A stretch of DNA of 64,000 bases from Corticimicrobacter populi (GTDB lineage Bacteria > Pseudomonadota > Gammaproteobacteria > Burkholderiales > Burkholderiaceae_B), in assembly GCF_003123725.1 (NCBI RefSeq), contig NZ_QETA01000003.1:396562-460561 (forward strand), read 5' to 3'. The position numbers and the translations under genes were made by a program. The notes under the pieces are model-generated. The model was not told where the DNA came from. It saw nothing but the letters and a program-made list of their open reading frames with translations, and ran no database searches. Of this stretch, positions 56,574 through 64,000 are shown one piece after another. Position 1 is the first letter of the stretch. Every line of letters starts with the position of its first letter.

Positions 56574-57599
56574 ATGTCTCCTTCCTTCTCTTCCTGCCTG
56601 CGTGTCGGCCTGATCGCAGCCTCCCTGGCCCTGACTGGCTGCACCCTTCCGCCGACAGACAGCCCGGCCCATCACGCCCTTTCGACACAATCCGCCACGC
56701 AGGCGCTGCCTTCGTGGCAAGACCGTGCTGCCAGACAGGAAATCCTGGCATTCGTCGAACATGTCACCACGCCAGGCCACCCTGACTATGTGCCTCCAGC
56801 CGAGCGACTGGCCGTCTTCGACAACGACGGCACGCTCTGGGCGGAAAAGCCGCACTGGTTTTCGGTCCAGTTTTATATCGATCGCGTACGCGCACTGGCC
56901 CCGGAGCACCCCGAATGGATGGCCGATCCCCTCCTGGCCTCTGTCATCGCCAACGATCCGGCCCATCCGCCCAAGTTGGGCGGCAAGGAAGTCATCCGGC
57001 TGGCCGCCCTGGCAGAAACCGGGCTGGACCAGGAAAGCTTTCGCACGATTGCACGCGACTGGCTGGCTACCGCCCGACATCCGGAAACCGGCATGCTCTA
57101 CCGAGATATGGTTTACCAGCCCATGCTGGAGCTGCTCGAGCTGCTGCGCGGTCATGGCTTCCGCACTTATATCAGCACGGGCGGATTCGATGAGTTCACC
57201 CGTGCGCTGGCACCTGTCTATGGTATCCAACCTTATGAAGTGCTCGCCACCCGCTGGAAAATGACCTACCAGGAGCAGGACGGCGGTTCGGTCGTCATGC
57301 GCGAACCCACACTGGATTTCTATAACTACAACGAAGACAAGCCTGTCGGCATCGAGGTTGCCCTGGGCATGCGTCCCATCCTGGCCGCCGGCAATTCGGA
57401 TGGCGACCTGGCCATGATGACCTATGTGGCCGACCGCAGCGGCCCCTCTCTGGTGTTGCTGGTGGATCACGACGACGCACAGCGTGAATATGACTACGCC
57501 CGGGGAGCCGACCGCAGCCATGCACGCGCAGCCGAGCGTGACTGGACACGCATCAGCATCCGCGACGACTGGAATACGGTCTACCCCCACTCCCGCTGA
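56574..57599 (+). CDS. HAD-superfamily phosphatase lipoprotein
   Basis: This 341-residue protein has a lipoprotein signal (LALTGC, Cys23), so it should be anchored in the periplasm. The HAD motif I is VFDNDGTLW (Asp83, Asp85), motif II lies in TYISTGG, and motif IV in GNSDGDLAM. It is a probable phosphatase (PSP-like haloacid dehalogenase) with unknown substrate. The ATG has no clear ribosome-binding site. It stands alone between frmA and a convergent TerC-like gene. Confidence 0.85.
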   Translation: MSPSFSSCLRVGLIAASLALTGCTLPPTDSPAHHALSTQSATQALPSWQDRAARQEILAFVEHVTTPGHPDYVPPAERLAVFDNDGTLWAEKPHWFSVQFYIDRVRALAPEHPEWMADPLLASVIANDPAHPPKLGGKEVIRLAALAETGLDQESFRTIARDWLATARHPETGMLYRDMVYQPMLELLELLRGHGFRTYISTGGFDEFTRALAPVYGIQPYEVLATRWKMTYQEQDGGSVVMREPTLDFYNYNEDKPVGIEVALGMRPILAAGNSDGDLAMMTYVADRSGPSLVLLVDHDDAQREYDYARGADRSHARAAERDWTRISIRDDWNTVYPHSR

Positions 57600-57621
57600 G
57601 TCATTGTGGTCAGCAATCAAA

Positions 57622-57655
57622 AAACCGCCGGCATGCATGCGCATCCCGGCGGTTT
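57622..57655 (-). terminator. Terminator of the TerC-like gene
   Basis: AAACCGCCGG and CCGGCGGTTT form a perfect 10-bp stem. On the minus strand it is followed by a T-tract (GGTTTTTTGATT), and it can also end the convergent HAD gene. Confidence 0.85.
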
Positions 57656-57691
57656 ACGAGGGGCCTCTGAGCGAGGCACCATCTAGATCAA

Positions 57692-58390
57692 TTACTTGCT
57701 GCTGCGGCGACGCTCGGCCAGCACCCGCCCCAGGACTACCACGAACAGGGCACCGACTACCTGCGCAATCAGCGAGGTCACCGTGCTGGGTTCGCCGAAA
57801 TGACGCACCGCCACGACATCCCCCACGATCATGCCACCGGCAATCCAGCCCAGCAGCGCAGCGCCCAGCGTGATGACCAGGGGATAGCGGTCAATCAGCT
57901 TGAGCACAATCGTGCTGCCCCAGATGATAATGGGCACGCTGACTACCAGGCCAAAAATTACCAACCCGACCTGATGATCAGGATGCGCTCCCTGGGCCGC
58001 GCCGGCAATCGCGATGACATTGTCGAGACTCATGACAAAGTCAGCCACGATAATCGTCTTGATGGCAGCCCAGATCGAAGCCCCACCCTGCACCTTGGCA
58101 TGCCCGTCATCCTCAGGCATCAACAGTTTCACACCGATCCACAGCAGCAAAGCCCCGCCCACGATCTTGAGATAAGGGATCGTCAGCAGTGTCAGTGCAA
58201 AGGCAATCAGGATCACTCGCAGCACAATCGCCCCGGCCGTTCCCCACAGCACCCCCTTGAGACGCTGCTCTGGCGGCAGGTTGCGACATGCCAGGGCGAT
58301 GACGACGGCATTGTCGCCCCCCAGCAAAATATCGATGGCAATAATCTGGAAGACAGCCGCCCAACTCAGTGTCTGCAGGAATTCAATCAT
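57692..58390 (-). CDS. TerC/YjbE-family integral membrane protein
   Basis: This 232-residue protein has seven or so membrane helices and the TerC family motifs: IDILLGGDNAVVIALACRNLP near 19-39 and a second acidic repeat VADFVMSLDNVIAIAG near 115-130. TerC proteins are linked to metal (manganese) export and metallation of exported proteins, or to tellurium resistance. No ter genes or metal regulator lie next to it, and I see no yybP-ykoY-like riboswitch in the short upstream gap. It is followed by a strong terminator. Confidence 0.9.
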   Translation of the reverse strand: MIEFLQTLSWAAVFQIIAIDILLGGDNAVVIALACRNLPPEQRLKGVLWGTAGAIVLRVILIAFALTLLTIPYLKIVGGALLLWIGVKLLMPEDDGHAKVQGGASIWAAIKTIIVADFVMSLDNVIAIAGAAQGAHPDHQVGLVIFGLVVSVPIIIWGSTIVLKLIDRYPLVITLGAALLGWIAGGMIVGDVVAVRHFGEPSTVTSLIAQVVGALFVVVLGRVLAERRRSSK

Positions 58391-58632
58391 GATGGATAAA
58401 TGCTAGCCGTGGTTGCTTTAAGGATAATGTAAGGTTTCCCGATTATTGCACAACATCGGTCTGCGTAAATTTCATTTAGCTTTCAATTGTCAGGCTGCTT
58501 CCCTGTTTGTCACATATGATTCCAAATGTTGAACTAGGGCCAAACCAGCGGGTTGTTTTCACAATACCCTGGCAGCAAGTTGGGGAATACTGCGCAATGG
58601 TCTTTTGTCTTTTCAGGAGCCAGGCACCTGCC

Positions 58633-60846
58633 ATGGGTTCTCGCCATACCCCCCCTTTACCTCTGCCCGCCGAGAGCGAGCAGCACATCAGGAACATCCT
58701 GGCCAGTACACTGACCGGCAGTCTGTGTGCCCTCCTCATTATTGACGGCAATGGGTTCATCCGGCATGCCTCAGCGGGTATGGCCCGACTGCTGGGACAT
58801 GCTCCCGACCATCTGTACGCGCAATCGCTCGATATGCTGCTGTCGCCAGACGATCTGCAGACCTGGCACAGCCAGGCCCGTCACTGTCTGTCAACCGCTG
58901 CGCCTGTACGCATCGACTTGCCGTTGCGTAATGCCCAGGGACGGCCGCTGTGGTGCGCCTGTCAGATCATGCCCTGTTTGCCTGAGCACCAGGATCAGGC
59001 ATGTCTTGCCATGATGCTGACCGACATCGGCATGTCGAAGATACATGAGCAATTCAATGGCAAGATACTTGCCGCACTGGTCGAAGACAAGCCCATCTAC
59101 GATATCGCCACACTGCTCTGCCATGAAGCAATGGCCCTGCAACCGGATTGTGTCGCTACAATCGCCAAGGTCGATGCGCAAGGCCGCCTGCGCATCGTCG
59201 CCGCCCCTGGCATGCCAAAGCATTTCTATGAAGAAACTGAGGGCATGCAGATCGGTCCGATGGCCGGATCAAGCGGTACGGCAGCCTATCTCGGACAAAC
59301 CGTGGTCAGCCATGACATCGCAACCAGTCCACTCTGGGAACACCACCGTCACCTGCCACTCTCGCTGGGCTTGCATGCCAGTTATTCGCACCCGATCAAG
59401 GATGGCAACGGCAAAGTGGTCGGCGTCTTCACGCAATACTACCGCCTTCCACAGAAAAACGATGCCATGCAGTCCAAGCTGACAGCCTTGTGCCTGCAAC
59501 TCTGTGCACTGCTGTTCGAACGCGAGGCCTCACGCGATGAAATCCAGCGTCTGGTCTTTTACGATGACCTGACCGGATTGCCCAACCGACAGTTTCTCCA
59601 GGCACAGTCTCGCCAGGCGCTGGCAGCAGCCTCACGCGCCAGCAGCAAACTGGCATTCATGTTCATCGACATCGATGGTTTCAAGCGCATCAATGACTCT
59701 CTCGGCACCGCTGCCGGCAATACCCTGCTGAAAAGCACGGCGCACCGGCTCAAGGGCCAGATCGTCGAGCCCGATATCGTCTGCAGACTCTCTGCCGACG
59801 AGTTCATCGCCATCGTGGCATTCCGCGACATGCGCCATGTCGTCGATATTGCCGGCAATATCCTGGATCAACTCAGCCAGCCGGTTATGATCGGCAATGT
59901 CCCTGTTCACCCCTCTGCCTGCATCGGCATCAGTACATATCCCGAAGACGGTCAGGATACGGAGCAACTGATCAGCCGCGCCAGTATGGCACTTGACCAG
60001 GCCAAGACGTCGGGACGAAATCGCTGGAATTTTTTCGACAACGCCATCAACGAAGCGACGCAAGAGCATATTGCCTTGGAGGCCGCGCTGCATGATGCCC
60101 TTGATAGTGCTCAGTTGCGGCTTTACTACCAGCCGCAGATTGACCTTCGGGATGGTTCACTGCACGGTTTCGAAGCACTGACCCGCTGGTATCACCCCAA
60201 ACTCGGCCACGTCCCGCCAACACTGTTCATCCGGATCGCGGAAAACTGTGGCCTGATCGACCGCATTGGCATCTGGTCGATCACCGAAGCCTGCCAGCAA
60301 TTGCAGCGCTGGCGCAGCGCCGGTGTCCACATCCCGTCCATTTCCGTAAACCTGTCTCCCAACAGCCTGCACGATGCGGCGCTGCCCACCAAGATCGGCC
60401 AGATCCTGTGGAATGAAAATCTCTCGCCGCAAGACCTCATCCTGGAAATTACGGAAAACGTCCTTCTGGATAATCACCCGGATACATTGCGGACGCTGGA
60501 TGCCATTCATCGCCTGGGCATCCGCCTGGCGCTGGACGATTTTGGCACGGGCTACTCGAGCCTTGGCTATCTGCGCCGCCTGCCAGTCTGCGCCATCAAG
60601 CTCGACAAGAGCTATGTGCACGGCATGGATACCGACATTACCCTGCAAGCGCTGACACGGGCCATTCTTCACATCGGCGACAGCATGCAACTACCTGTTG
60701 TTGCCGAGGGCATCGAAACCACGAGCCACTTGGCACAGTTGGCAGAACTGGGCTATCACATCGGACAGGGCTACCTGTTTTCGCATCCATTGCCGGCTCA
60801 CGCCGTCCCATCCTGGATCGAGATCAACACACCCTGGATTTCCTGA
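58633..60846 (+). CDS. PAS/GAF/degenerate-GGDEF/EAL phosphodiesterase
   Basis: This protein, about 737 residues from the ATG at 58633, carries a PAS domain (about 12-125), a GAF domain (about 140-300; HPIKDGNGKVVGVF), a GGDEF domain whose signature is SADEF (387-391) and an EAL domain with EAL at 514-516 and DDFGTGYSSLGYL. The altered GGDEF motif suggests no cyclase activity, so it is probably a c-di-GMP phosphodiesterase. The architecture recalls E. coli DosP. The start is uncertain: in-frame ATGs at 58516 and 58597 also exist, none with a convincing ribosome-binding site. Confidence 0.85.
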   Translation: MGSRHTPPLPLPAESEQHIRNILASTLTGSLCALLIIDGNGFIRHASAGMARLLGHAPDHLYAQSLDMLLSPDDLQTWHSQARHCLSTAAPVRIDLPLRNAQGRPLWCACQIMPCLPEHQDQACLAMMLTDIGMSKIHEQFNGKILAALVEDKPIYDIATLLCHEAMALQPDCVATIAKVDAQGRLRIVAAPGMPKHFYEETEGMQIGPMAGSSGTAAYLGQTVVSHDIATSPLWEHHRHLPLSLGLHASYSHPIKDGNGKVVGVFTQYYRLPQKNDAMQSKLTALCLQLCALLFEREASRDEIQRLVFYDDLTGLPNRQFLQAQSRQALAAASRASSKLAFMFIDIDGFKRINDSLGTAAGNTLLKSTAHRLKGQIVEPDIVCRLSADEFIAIVAFRDMRHVVDIAGNILDQLSQPVMIGNVPVHPSACIGISTYPEDGQDTEQLISRASMALDQAKTSGRNRWNFFDNAINEATQEHIALEAALHDALDSAQLRLYYQPQIDLRDGSLHGFEALTRWYHPKLGHVPPTLFIRIAENCGLIDRIGIWSITEACQQLQRWRSAGVHIPSISVNLSPNSLHDAALPTKIGQILWNENLSPQDLILEITENVLLDNHPDTLRTLDAIHRLGIRLALDDFGTGYSSLGYLRRLPVCAIKLDKSYVHGMDTDITLQALTRAILHIGDSMQLPVVAEGIETTSHLAQLAELGYHIGQGYLFSHPLPAHAVPSWIEINTPWIS

Positions 60847-60873
60847 CATACACTCGGACAATAAAACTTACAG

Positions 60874-62076
60874 GTGCACGTTTTGAAACTGCTTTCATGG
60901 TTGAGCCTGGCGCTGGGCTGGTTTCTGATCCTCGGTACATCGTCATGGGGGTTGGCGGGCGTACTGCTGGTCGCGCTCTTCGCGTTGATCCAGTATCGCC
61001 TTCACAGCCAGCCGGATGCCGCTCCGACGGCCATGCAACAACCAGAAGAAGATGCCAGTACCGCCGAACCCGACACGGCCGTACCCGTGGCACGCCCTCC
61101 AGAGGCTGACAACATACTCGGCGAGCTGTTGAACACGCCGTCACCCTCGGGGATCGATCCAGAGCAAGTCCCCTACCCGCCCAGCAGCCTGCCGGCACTC
61201 CAGGGGTTGCAAGCAGGCACCTTGTCCGACGACCCGAGCCTCAGGCCAGACACGCCAGCCCGTTGGCGGCGCGTACTCTGGGCAAGCTACGGCAACGCCT
61301 ACCTGCAGGATGCATTATCGCTGGATGATTGGTATCGACACGGTACGCTCTGGGAGGCAACCTGCCCGTTCCTCAGTGCCAGCGACCGTTCGCTGGTGGC
61401 GCATGACGGCTTTGAATGGCTGTCCATGCAAAAGCGCAATGGTGCCCTGCGCCTGAGTCTGGAGGACTATACAGCTGTGCTGCCCGATTTCCTGCAGGCA
61501 CAGGATCGCCAGGCCCTGGTCTGCCACTTCGCCGACCGCTGCGAAGTCTGGCTGCTGGCGTCGGACCAGTCGCTCTATCAGCGTACGCACCAGGACGGTG
61601 GGCCTCGCTTTGGCATTCACCTGCCCGCCATGGACAGCTACTGGCAAGTGGCCCGGCTACCGGCACAGGGTCCCACGCCTGCCATCCACTGGGTAGCCGA
61701 ACAGACCCGCATCGGCGACATACTGACCCACTATGGACATCCCTGGTGCCCTTCTCGCCTGACGGATCACAATGCCCCCTATTATCGCTGGGGGTACTGG
61801 CACGATACGGACTGGGCCGTTTTCTCAATCGTGCCCGAGGATCCAGCCATCATGATCCCTCACGGTCTGTTCCGCGACCTGACCCACATGATGTCGCAGT
61901 TCGAGAACGATACAAATCTCAAAAACGAAGGCAACCTGCTCATGCAAACAACGGAAAAGGGCGTTGAGCGCCTCCAGGCGCATGGCCGCATGCTTGCGCA
62001 GTTGCTTGACTATACGCAGCGGCTTGCAGCAGCCGAGACACGCTGGCGGCCACTGATCGGCAATCGCCGACGCTGA
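60874..62076 (+). CDS. Membrane-anchored protein of unknown function
   Basis: This 400-residue protein has an N-terminal hydrophobic hairpin (about residues 5-44), an acidic Pro/Glu-rich linker (about 48-130) and a C-terminal soluble domain rich in Trp and Tyr (WRRVLWASYGNAYLQDALSLDDWY, YYRWGYWHDTDW). The last 60 residues look like a coiled coil. The start is GTG at 60874; a TTG at 60883 after AGGTG is an alternative. It follows the EAL-protein gene after 27 bp, so the two may be co-transcribed. I do not recognise the family. Confidence 0.75.
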   Translation: MHVLKLLSWLSLALGWFLILGTSSWGLAGVLLVALFALIQYRLHSQPDAAPTAMQQPEEDASTAEPDTAVPVARPPEADNILGELLNTPSPSGIDPEQVPYPPSSLPALQGLQAGTLSDDPSLRPDTPARWRRVLWASYGNAYLQDALSLDDWYRHGTLWEATCPFLSASDRSLVAHDGFEWLSMQKRNGALRLSLEDYTAVLPDFLQAQDRQALVCHFADRCEVWLLASDQSLYQRTHQDGGPRFGIHLPAMDSYWQVARLPAQGPTPAIHWVAEQTRIGDILTHYGHPWCPSRLTDHNAPYYRWGYWHDTDWAVFSIVPEDPAIMIPHGLFRDLTHMMSQFENDTNLKNEGNLLMQTTEKGVERLQAHGRMLAQLLDYTQRLAAAETRWRPLIGNRRR

Positions 62077-62161
62077 CAAAACCGCTGCTGCCTCACGGGT
62101 AAACCCCAGCCTGATAGACCTTGGTGGCATAATACCGAGGTCTCCAGCACAACTTCACCTC

Positions 62162-62821
62162 ATGTTTCCAAATCGACTGATCAATGGCTATCACGCGTTC
62201 CTGGATGGCCGTCTTCCCAAAGAACGTTCCCGCTACGAAGCCCTGGCAGAAGTCGGCCAAAGCCCCGAGATCATGATCATCGGCTGTTGCGACTCTCGCG
62301 TCTCGCCCGAAGTCATCTTCGATGCAGGCCCTGGCGAAATGTTCGTCGCACGCAATGTCGCCAACCTGGTTCCTCCCTGTGAGCAGGACAGCGTAAGCTA
62401 TCACGGTACCAGTGCCGCCATCGAATTCGCCGTCCAGGCGCTCAAGGTCAAGCACATCGTGGTGCTGGGTCACGCCCAGTGCGGTGGTGTTCGCGCGCTG
62501 GCGCAGAACTCGGTCCCGCTCTCACCCGGCGATTTCATCGGCAAGTGGATTTCGCAGATTGCCCACGTTGCCGATCGTGTCGGCCCGCCTGCTGATGGTG
62601 ACATGACGCGTCATCTGCGCCGCCTGGAGCTGGCCGTCGTGGAATACAGCCTGGACTCGCTGATGACTTTCCCCGTCGTGAGGGAACGTGTCGAACGCGG
62701 CGAACTGACGCTGCATGGTGCCTACTTTGGCGTGGCTACGGGCATGCTGCTGGTACGCAATCCAGAAACCGGCGAATTCAAGCCCTGTCTGCCTGAAGAC
62801 ATCGTGCCCAGCACCGCCTGA
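62162..62821 (+). CDS. Beta-class carbonic anhydrase
   Basis: This 219-residue enzyme interconverts carbon dioxide and bicarbonate. The zinc ligands are Cys42 in CCDSRV (with the Asp44-Arg46 pair), His104 and Cys107 in GHAQCGG. It has the length and C-terminal pattern (GAYFGVATGMLLVRNPETGEF) of bacterial Can/CynT-like enzymes. No cyanase gene is nearby, so it probably serves general bicarbonate supply. A strong terminator follows. Confidence 0.95.
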   Translation: MFPNRLINGYHAFLDGRLPKERSRYEALAEVGQSPEIMIIGCCDSRVSPEVIFDAGPGEMFVARNVANLVPPCEQDSVSYHGTSAAIEFAVQALKVKHIVVLGHAQCGGVRALAQNSVPLSPGDFIGKWISQIAHVADRVGPPADGDMTRHLRRLELAVVEYSLDSLMTFPVVRERVERGELTLHGAYFGVATGMLLVRNPETGEFKPCLPEDIVPSTA

Positions 62822-62845
62822 AAGCAGCGCTAATCTGCATGAAGC

Positions 62846-62875
62846 AAAACGGGTGCCAAGTGGCACCCGTTTTTT
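62846..62875 (+). terminator. Intrinsic terminator of the carbonic anhydrase gene
   Basis: AAAACGGGTGCC and GGCACCCGTTTT pair around a 4-nt loop and run into a T6 tract 25 bp after the stop codon. Confidence 0.93.
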
Positions 62876-62965
62876 CAACCCTGCAAATACATAAACATAA
62901 GCTCATATCAGAAACACGTGCCCTCTGCAGGCAAACGTGGCGCAGCTATCAGCCAGGCATCAGAT

Positions 62966-63745
62966 CTATCGGGCTGGCAGCGCCCTGGCCGGATCAATGG
63001 CCTTACCGTCCTGGCGCAGCTCGAAATACAAGCCAACCTGACTGGCTCCGCTGCTGCCCATTTCCGCAATTTTCTGGCCCTGGGTGACACGTTGTCCCTC
63101 CTTGACCAGCAAACGGCGATTGTGCGCATAGACTGTCATGTAATTGCCACTATGCTGCAGGATGATCAGATTACCAAATCCCAGCAAACCGCTGCCCGCA
63201 TAGGCAACCGTACCCGCCGCCGCCGCAGAGATGGGCGTGCCTTCGGTATTCGTGATCGTGAGACCCCGGGCGTTACCTGCCCCAAAGCGCTTGGTAACGG
63301 GACCCGCGGCCGGCCAGGCCAGGCGCAGATTGGCAAGCGGTGCAGTCGTCTGTCGACTGCCTCCGGAGGCCGCGCCACGGCTACCCTGCGTCGAGGCAGG
63401 TGCGCGCCCAGCACTGCTACCAGATGAAGGGCTGCGCCCTGCTGCAGCGCTGGCCGAACCACTCGGAGAGACACGCAGCACCTGCCCGACTTCAATACGA
63501 TGACGATTGGAGAGACGATTCCATCTCACCAGGTCATCCACACTACGGCCATGCCGACGCGCAATCCTGTAGAGCGTATCCCCCTTCTGGACACGATACT
63601 GGCCGGCAGAAACCGGACCTGAGGCTGCCCCGCCCCCCGAAGATGGCGAAGACGAGGCACATGCCGCCAGCACACCCGCGACCATGCAAATACCGAGCAG
63701 CCGAAAGATGCGTCTTGCGGATATGTGATTCAGAAAGGAATCCAT
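62966..63745 (-). CDS. NlpD-like lipoprotein with LysM and degenerate M23 (LytM) domains
   Basis: This 259-residue lipoprotein (GVLAAC lipobox near residue 29) has a LysM domain (about 48-92; YRVQKGDTLYRIARRHG), a Ser/Gly/Ala-rich linker (about 95-135) and a LytM/M23 domain (about 140-255; GFGNLIILQHSGNYMTVYAHN, EGQRVTQGQKIAEMGSSG). The metallopeptidase HxH is YFE here, so the domain is probably inactive and acts like NlpD/EnvC by activating cell-wall amidases during division. No surE, pcm or rpoS is adjacent, so it may be a second NlpD paralogue. The ATG at 63745 gives the expected lipoprotein signal. Confidence 0.87.
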   Translation of the reverse strand: MDSFLNHISARRIFRLLGICMVAGVLAACASSSPSSGGGAASGPVSAGQYRVQKGDTLYRIARRHGRSVDDLVRWNRLSNRHRIEVGQVLRVSPSGSASAAAGRSPSSGSSAGRAPASTQGSRGAASGGSRQTTAPLANLRLAWPAAGPVTKRFGAGNARGLTITNTEGTPISAAAAGTVAYAGSGLLGFGNLIILQHSGNYMTVYAHNRRLLVKEGQRVTQGQKIAEMGSSGASQVGLYFELRQDGKAIDPARALPAR

Positions 63746-63905
63746 GCCAAGAAAGAACTGCCCAGACAACACAGGTACCTGCCGCTGAAAGAAATTATCT
63801 GGGAATAGTATCAGAAAGGTGCGTGCGATGTGCCGTGAGGGGTAGGGGTTTGTCAGCAGGAAAGGCTCTAGATTTTTTTCTAATTTTTTCTTTCACCAAA
63901 AGCAA

Positions 63906-63934
63906 AAACCCCCAAGCGCGGAGCTTGGGGGTTT
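63906..63934 (-). terminator. rRNA operon terminator
   Basis: AAACCCCCAAGC and GCTTGGGGGTTT form a perfect 12-bp stem with a 5-nt loop, followed on the minus strand by a T-tract. It lies 13 bp after the 5S rRNA 3' end. Confidence 0.95.
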
Positions 63935-63946
63935 CTGGGAATAAAA

Positions 63947-64000
63947 GCTTGACGATGACCTACTTTCACAGGCGTAAACCAACTATCATCGGCGCGAAGG
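63947..64000 (-). rRNA. rrf: 5S ribosomal RNA, 3' part (truncated by window edge)
   Basis: The 54 bases are the reverse complement of a betaproteobacterial 5S rRNA 3' end: GCTTGACGATGACCTACTTTCACA followed by ACTATCATCGGCGC. About half the gene lies beyond the window. It marks the end of an rRNA operon that runs leftwards. Confidence 0.95.

Noticed and set aside
58391..58506. yybP-ykoY manganese riboswitch before the TerC-like gene
   Set aside because: The gap is too short and lacks the conserved paired loops; no supporting structure seen.

Overview
The window is bacterial chromosome with about 60% GC, coding on nearly every base. Gene content and order suggest a betaproteobacterium of the Burkholderiales, most like the Alcaligenaceae (Bordetella/Achromobacter/Alcaligenes relatives). 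The clues are the metG-apbC-dcd neighbourhood, a two-component acetate switch beside acs/actP, a biodegradative-type arginine/ornithine/lysine decarboxylase, and a typical betaproteobacterial 5S rRNA end. The genus assignment is inference. I see no insertion sequence, prophage, CRISPR array or tRNA.

Layout. 1-5.1 kb: the 3' part of upp, a hot-dog thioesterase divergent from a MocR-type regulator, an unusual sodA-gcvH operon behind a strong Fur box, and a BaiN-type flavoprotein whose frame contains a copy of a dispersed repeat. 5.1-9.6 kb: the PLP decarboxylase, a periplasmic di-haem cytochrome c peroxidase with an FNR-type promoter, and dcd. 9.7-18.8 kb: tamB-tamA-apbC (minus strand), a small membrane protein and metG. 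18.9-21.5 kb: a TetR/SDR/old-yellow-enzyme cassette. 21.8-24.7 kb: an anaerobic ribonucleotide reductase operon in which the glycyl-radical domain is a separate 71-residue gene (nrdD, small subunit, nrdG), behind paired NrdR boxes and an FNR-like site. 24.7-31.5 kb: trhO, a ytcA-mdtN-mdtO-mdtP-like efflux operon and a lone trpB. 31.9-35.7 kb: a thioredoxin-like protein, a PAS/GAF/GGDEF/EAL protein and an RluE-type pseudouridine synthase. 35.9-44.3 kb: a complete ferric-siderophore operon (fecI, fecR, TonB receptor, MFS carrier, binding protein, permease, ATPase). 44.5-53.2 kb: the acetate module (CrbS-like transporter/kinase hybrid, an unknown coupled small protein, CrbR-like regulator, acs, actP, yjcH). 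53.4-58.4 kb: a cytoplasmic binding-protein-like gene, a macro-domain protein, frmR-frmA with a textbook operator, a HAD lipoprotein and a TerC-like membrane protein. 58.6-64 kb: a GGDEF(degenerate)/EAL protein, an unknown membrane-anchored protein, a beta-carbonic anhydrase, an NlpD-like lipoprotein, and the terminator and 3' end of an rRNA operon.

How it fits together. Several units answer to oxygen and iron: ccp and the nrd operon carry FNR/Anr-like sites, sodA-gcvH carries a Fur-like site, and the fec-type operon is the iron-import arm. The most unusual points are the split class III ribonucleotide reductase, a roughly 80-bp dispersed repeat found twice at convergent gene ends and once in frame inside a flavoprotein gene, the pairing of a lone gcvH with sodA, and an unrecognised 109-residue protein translationally coupled to the acetate sensor kinase.
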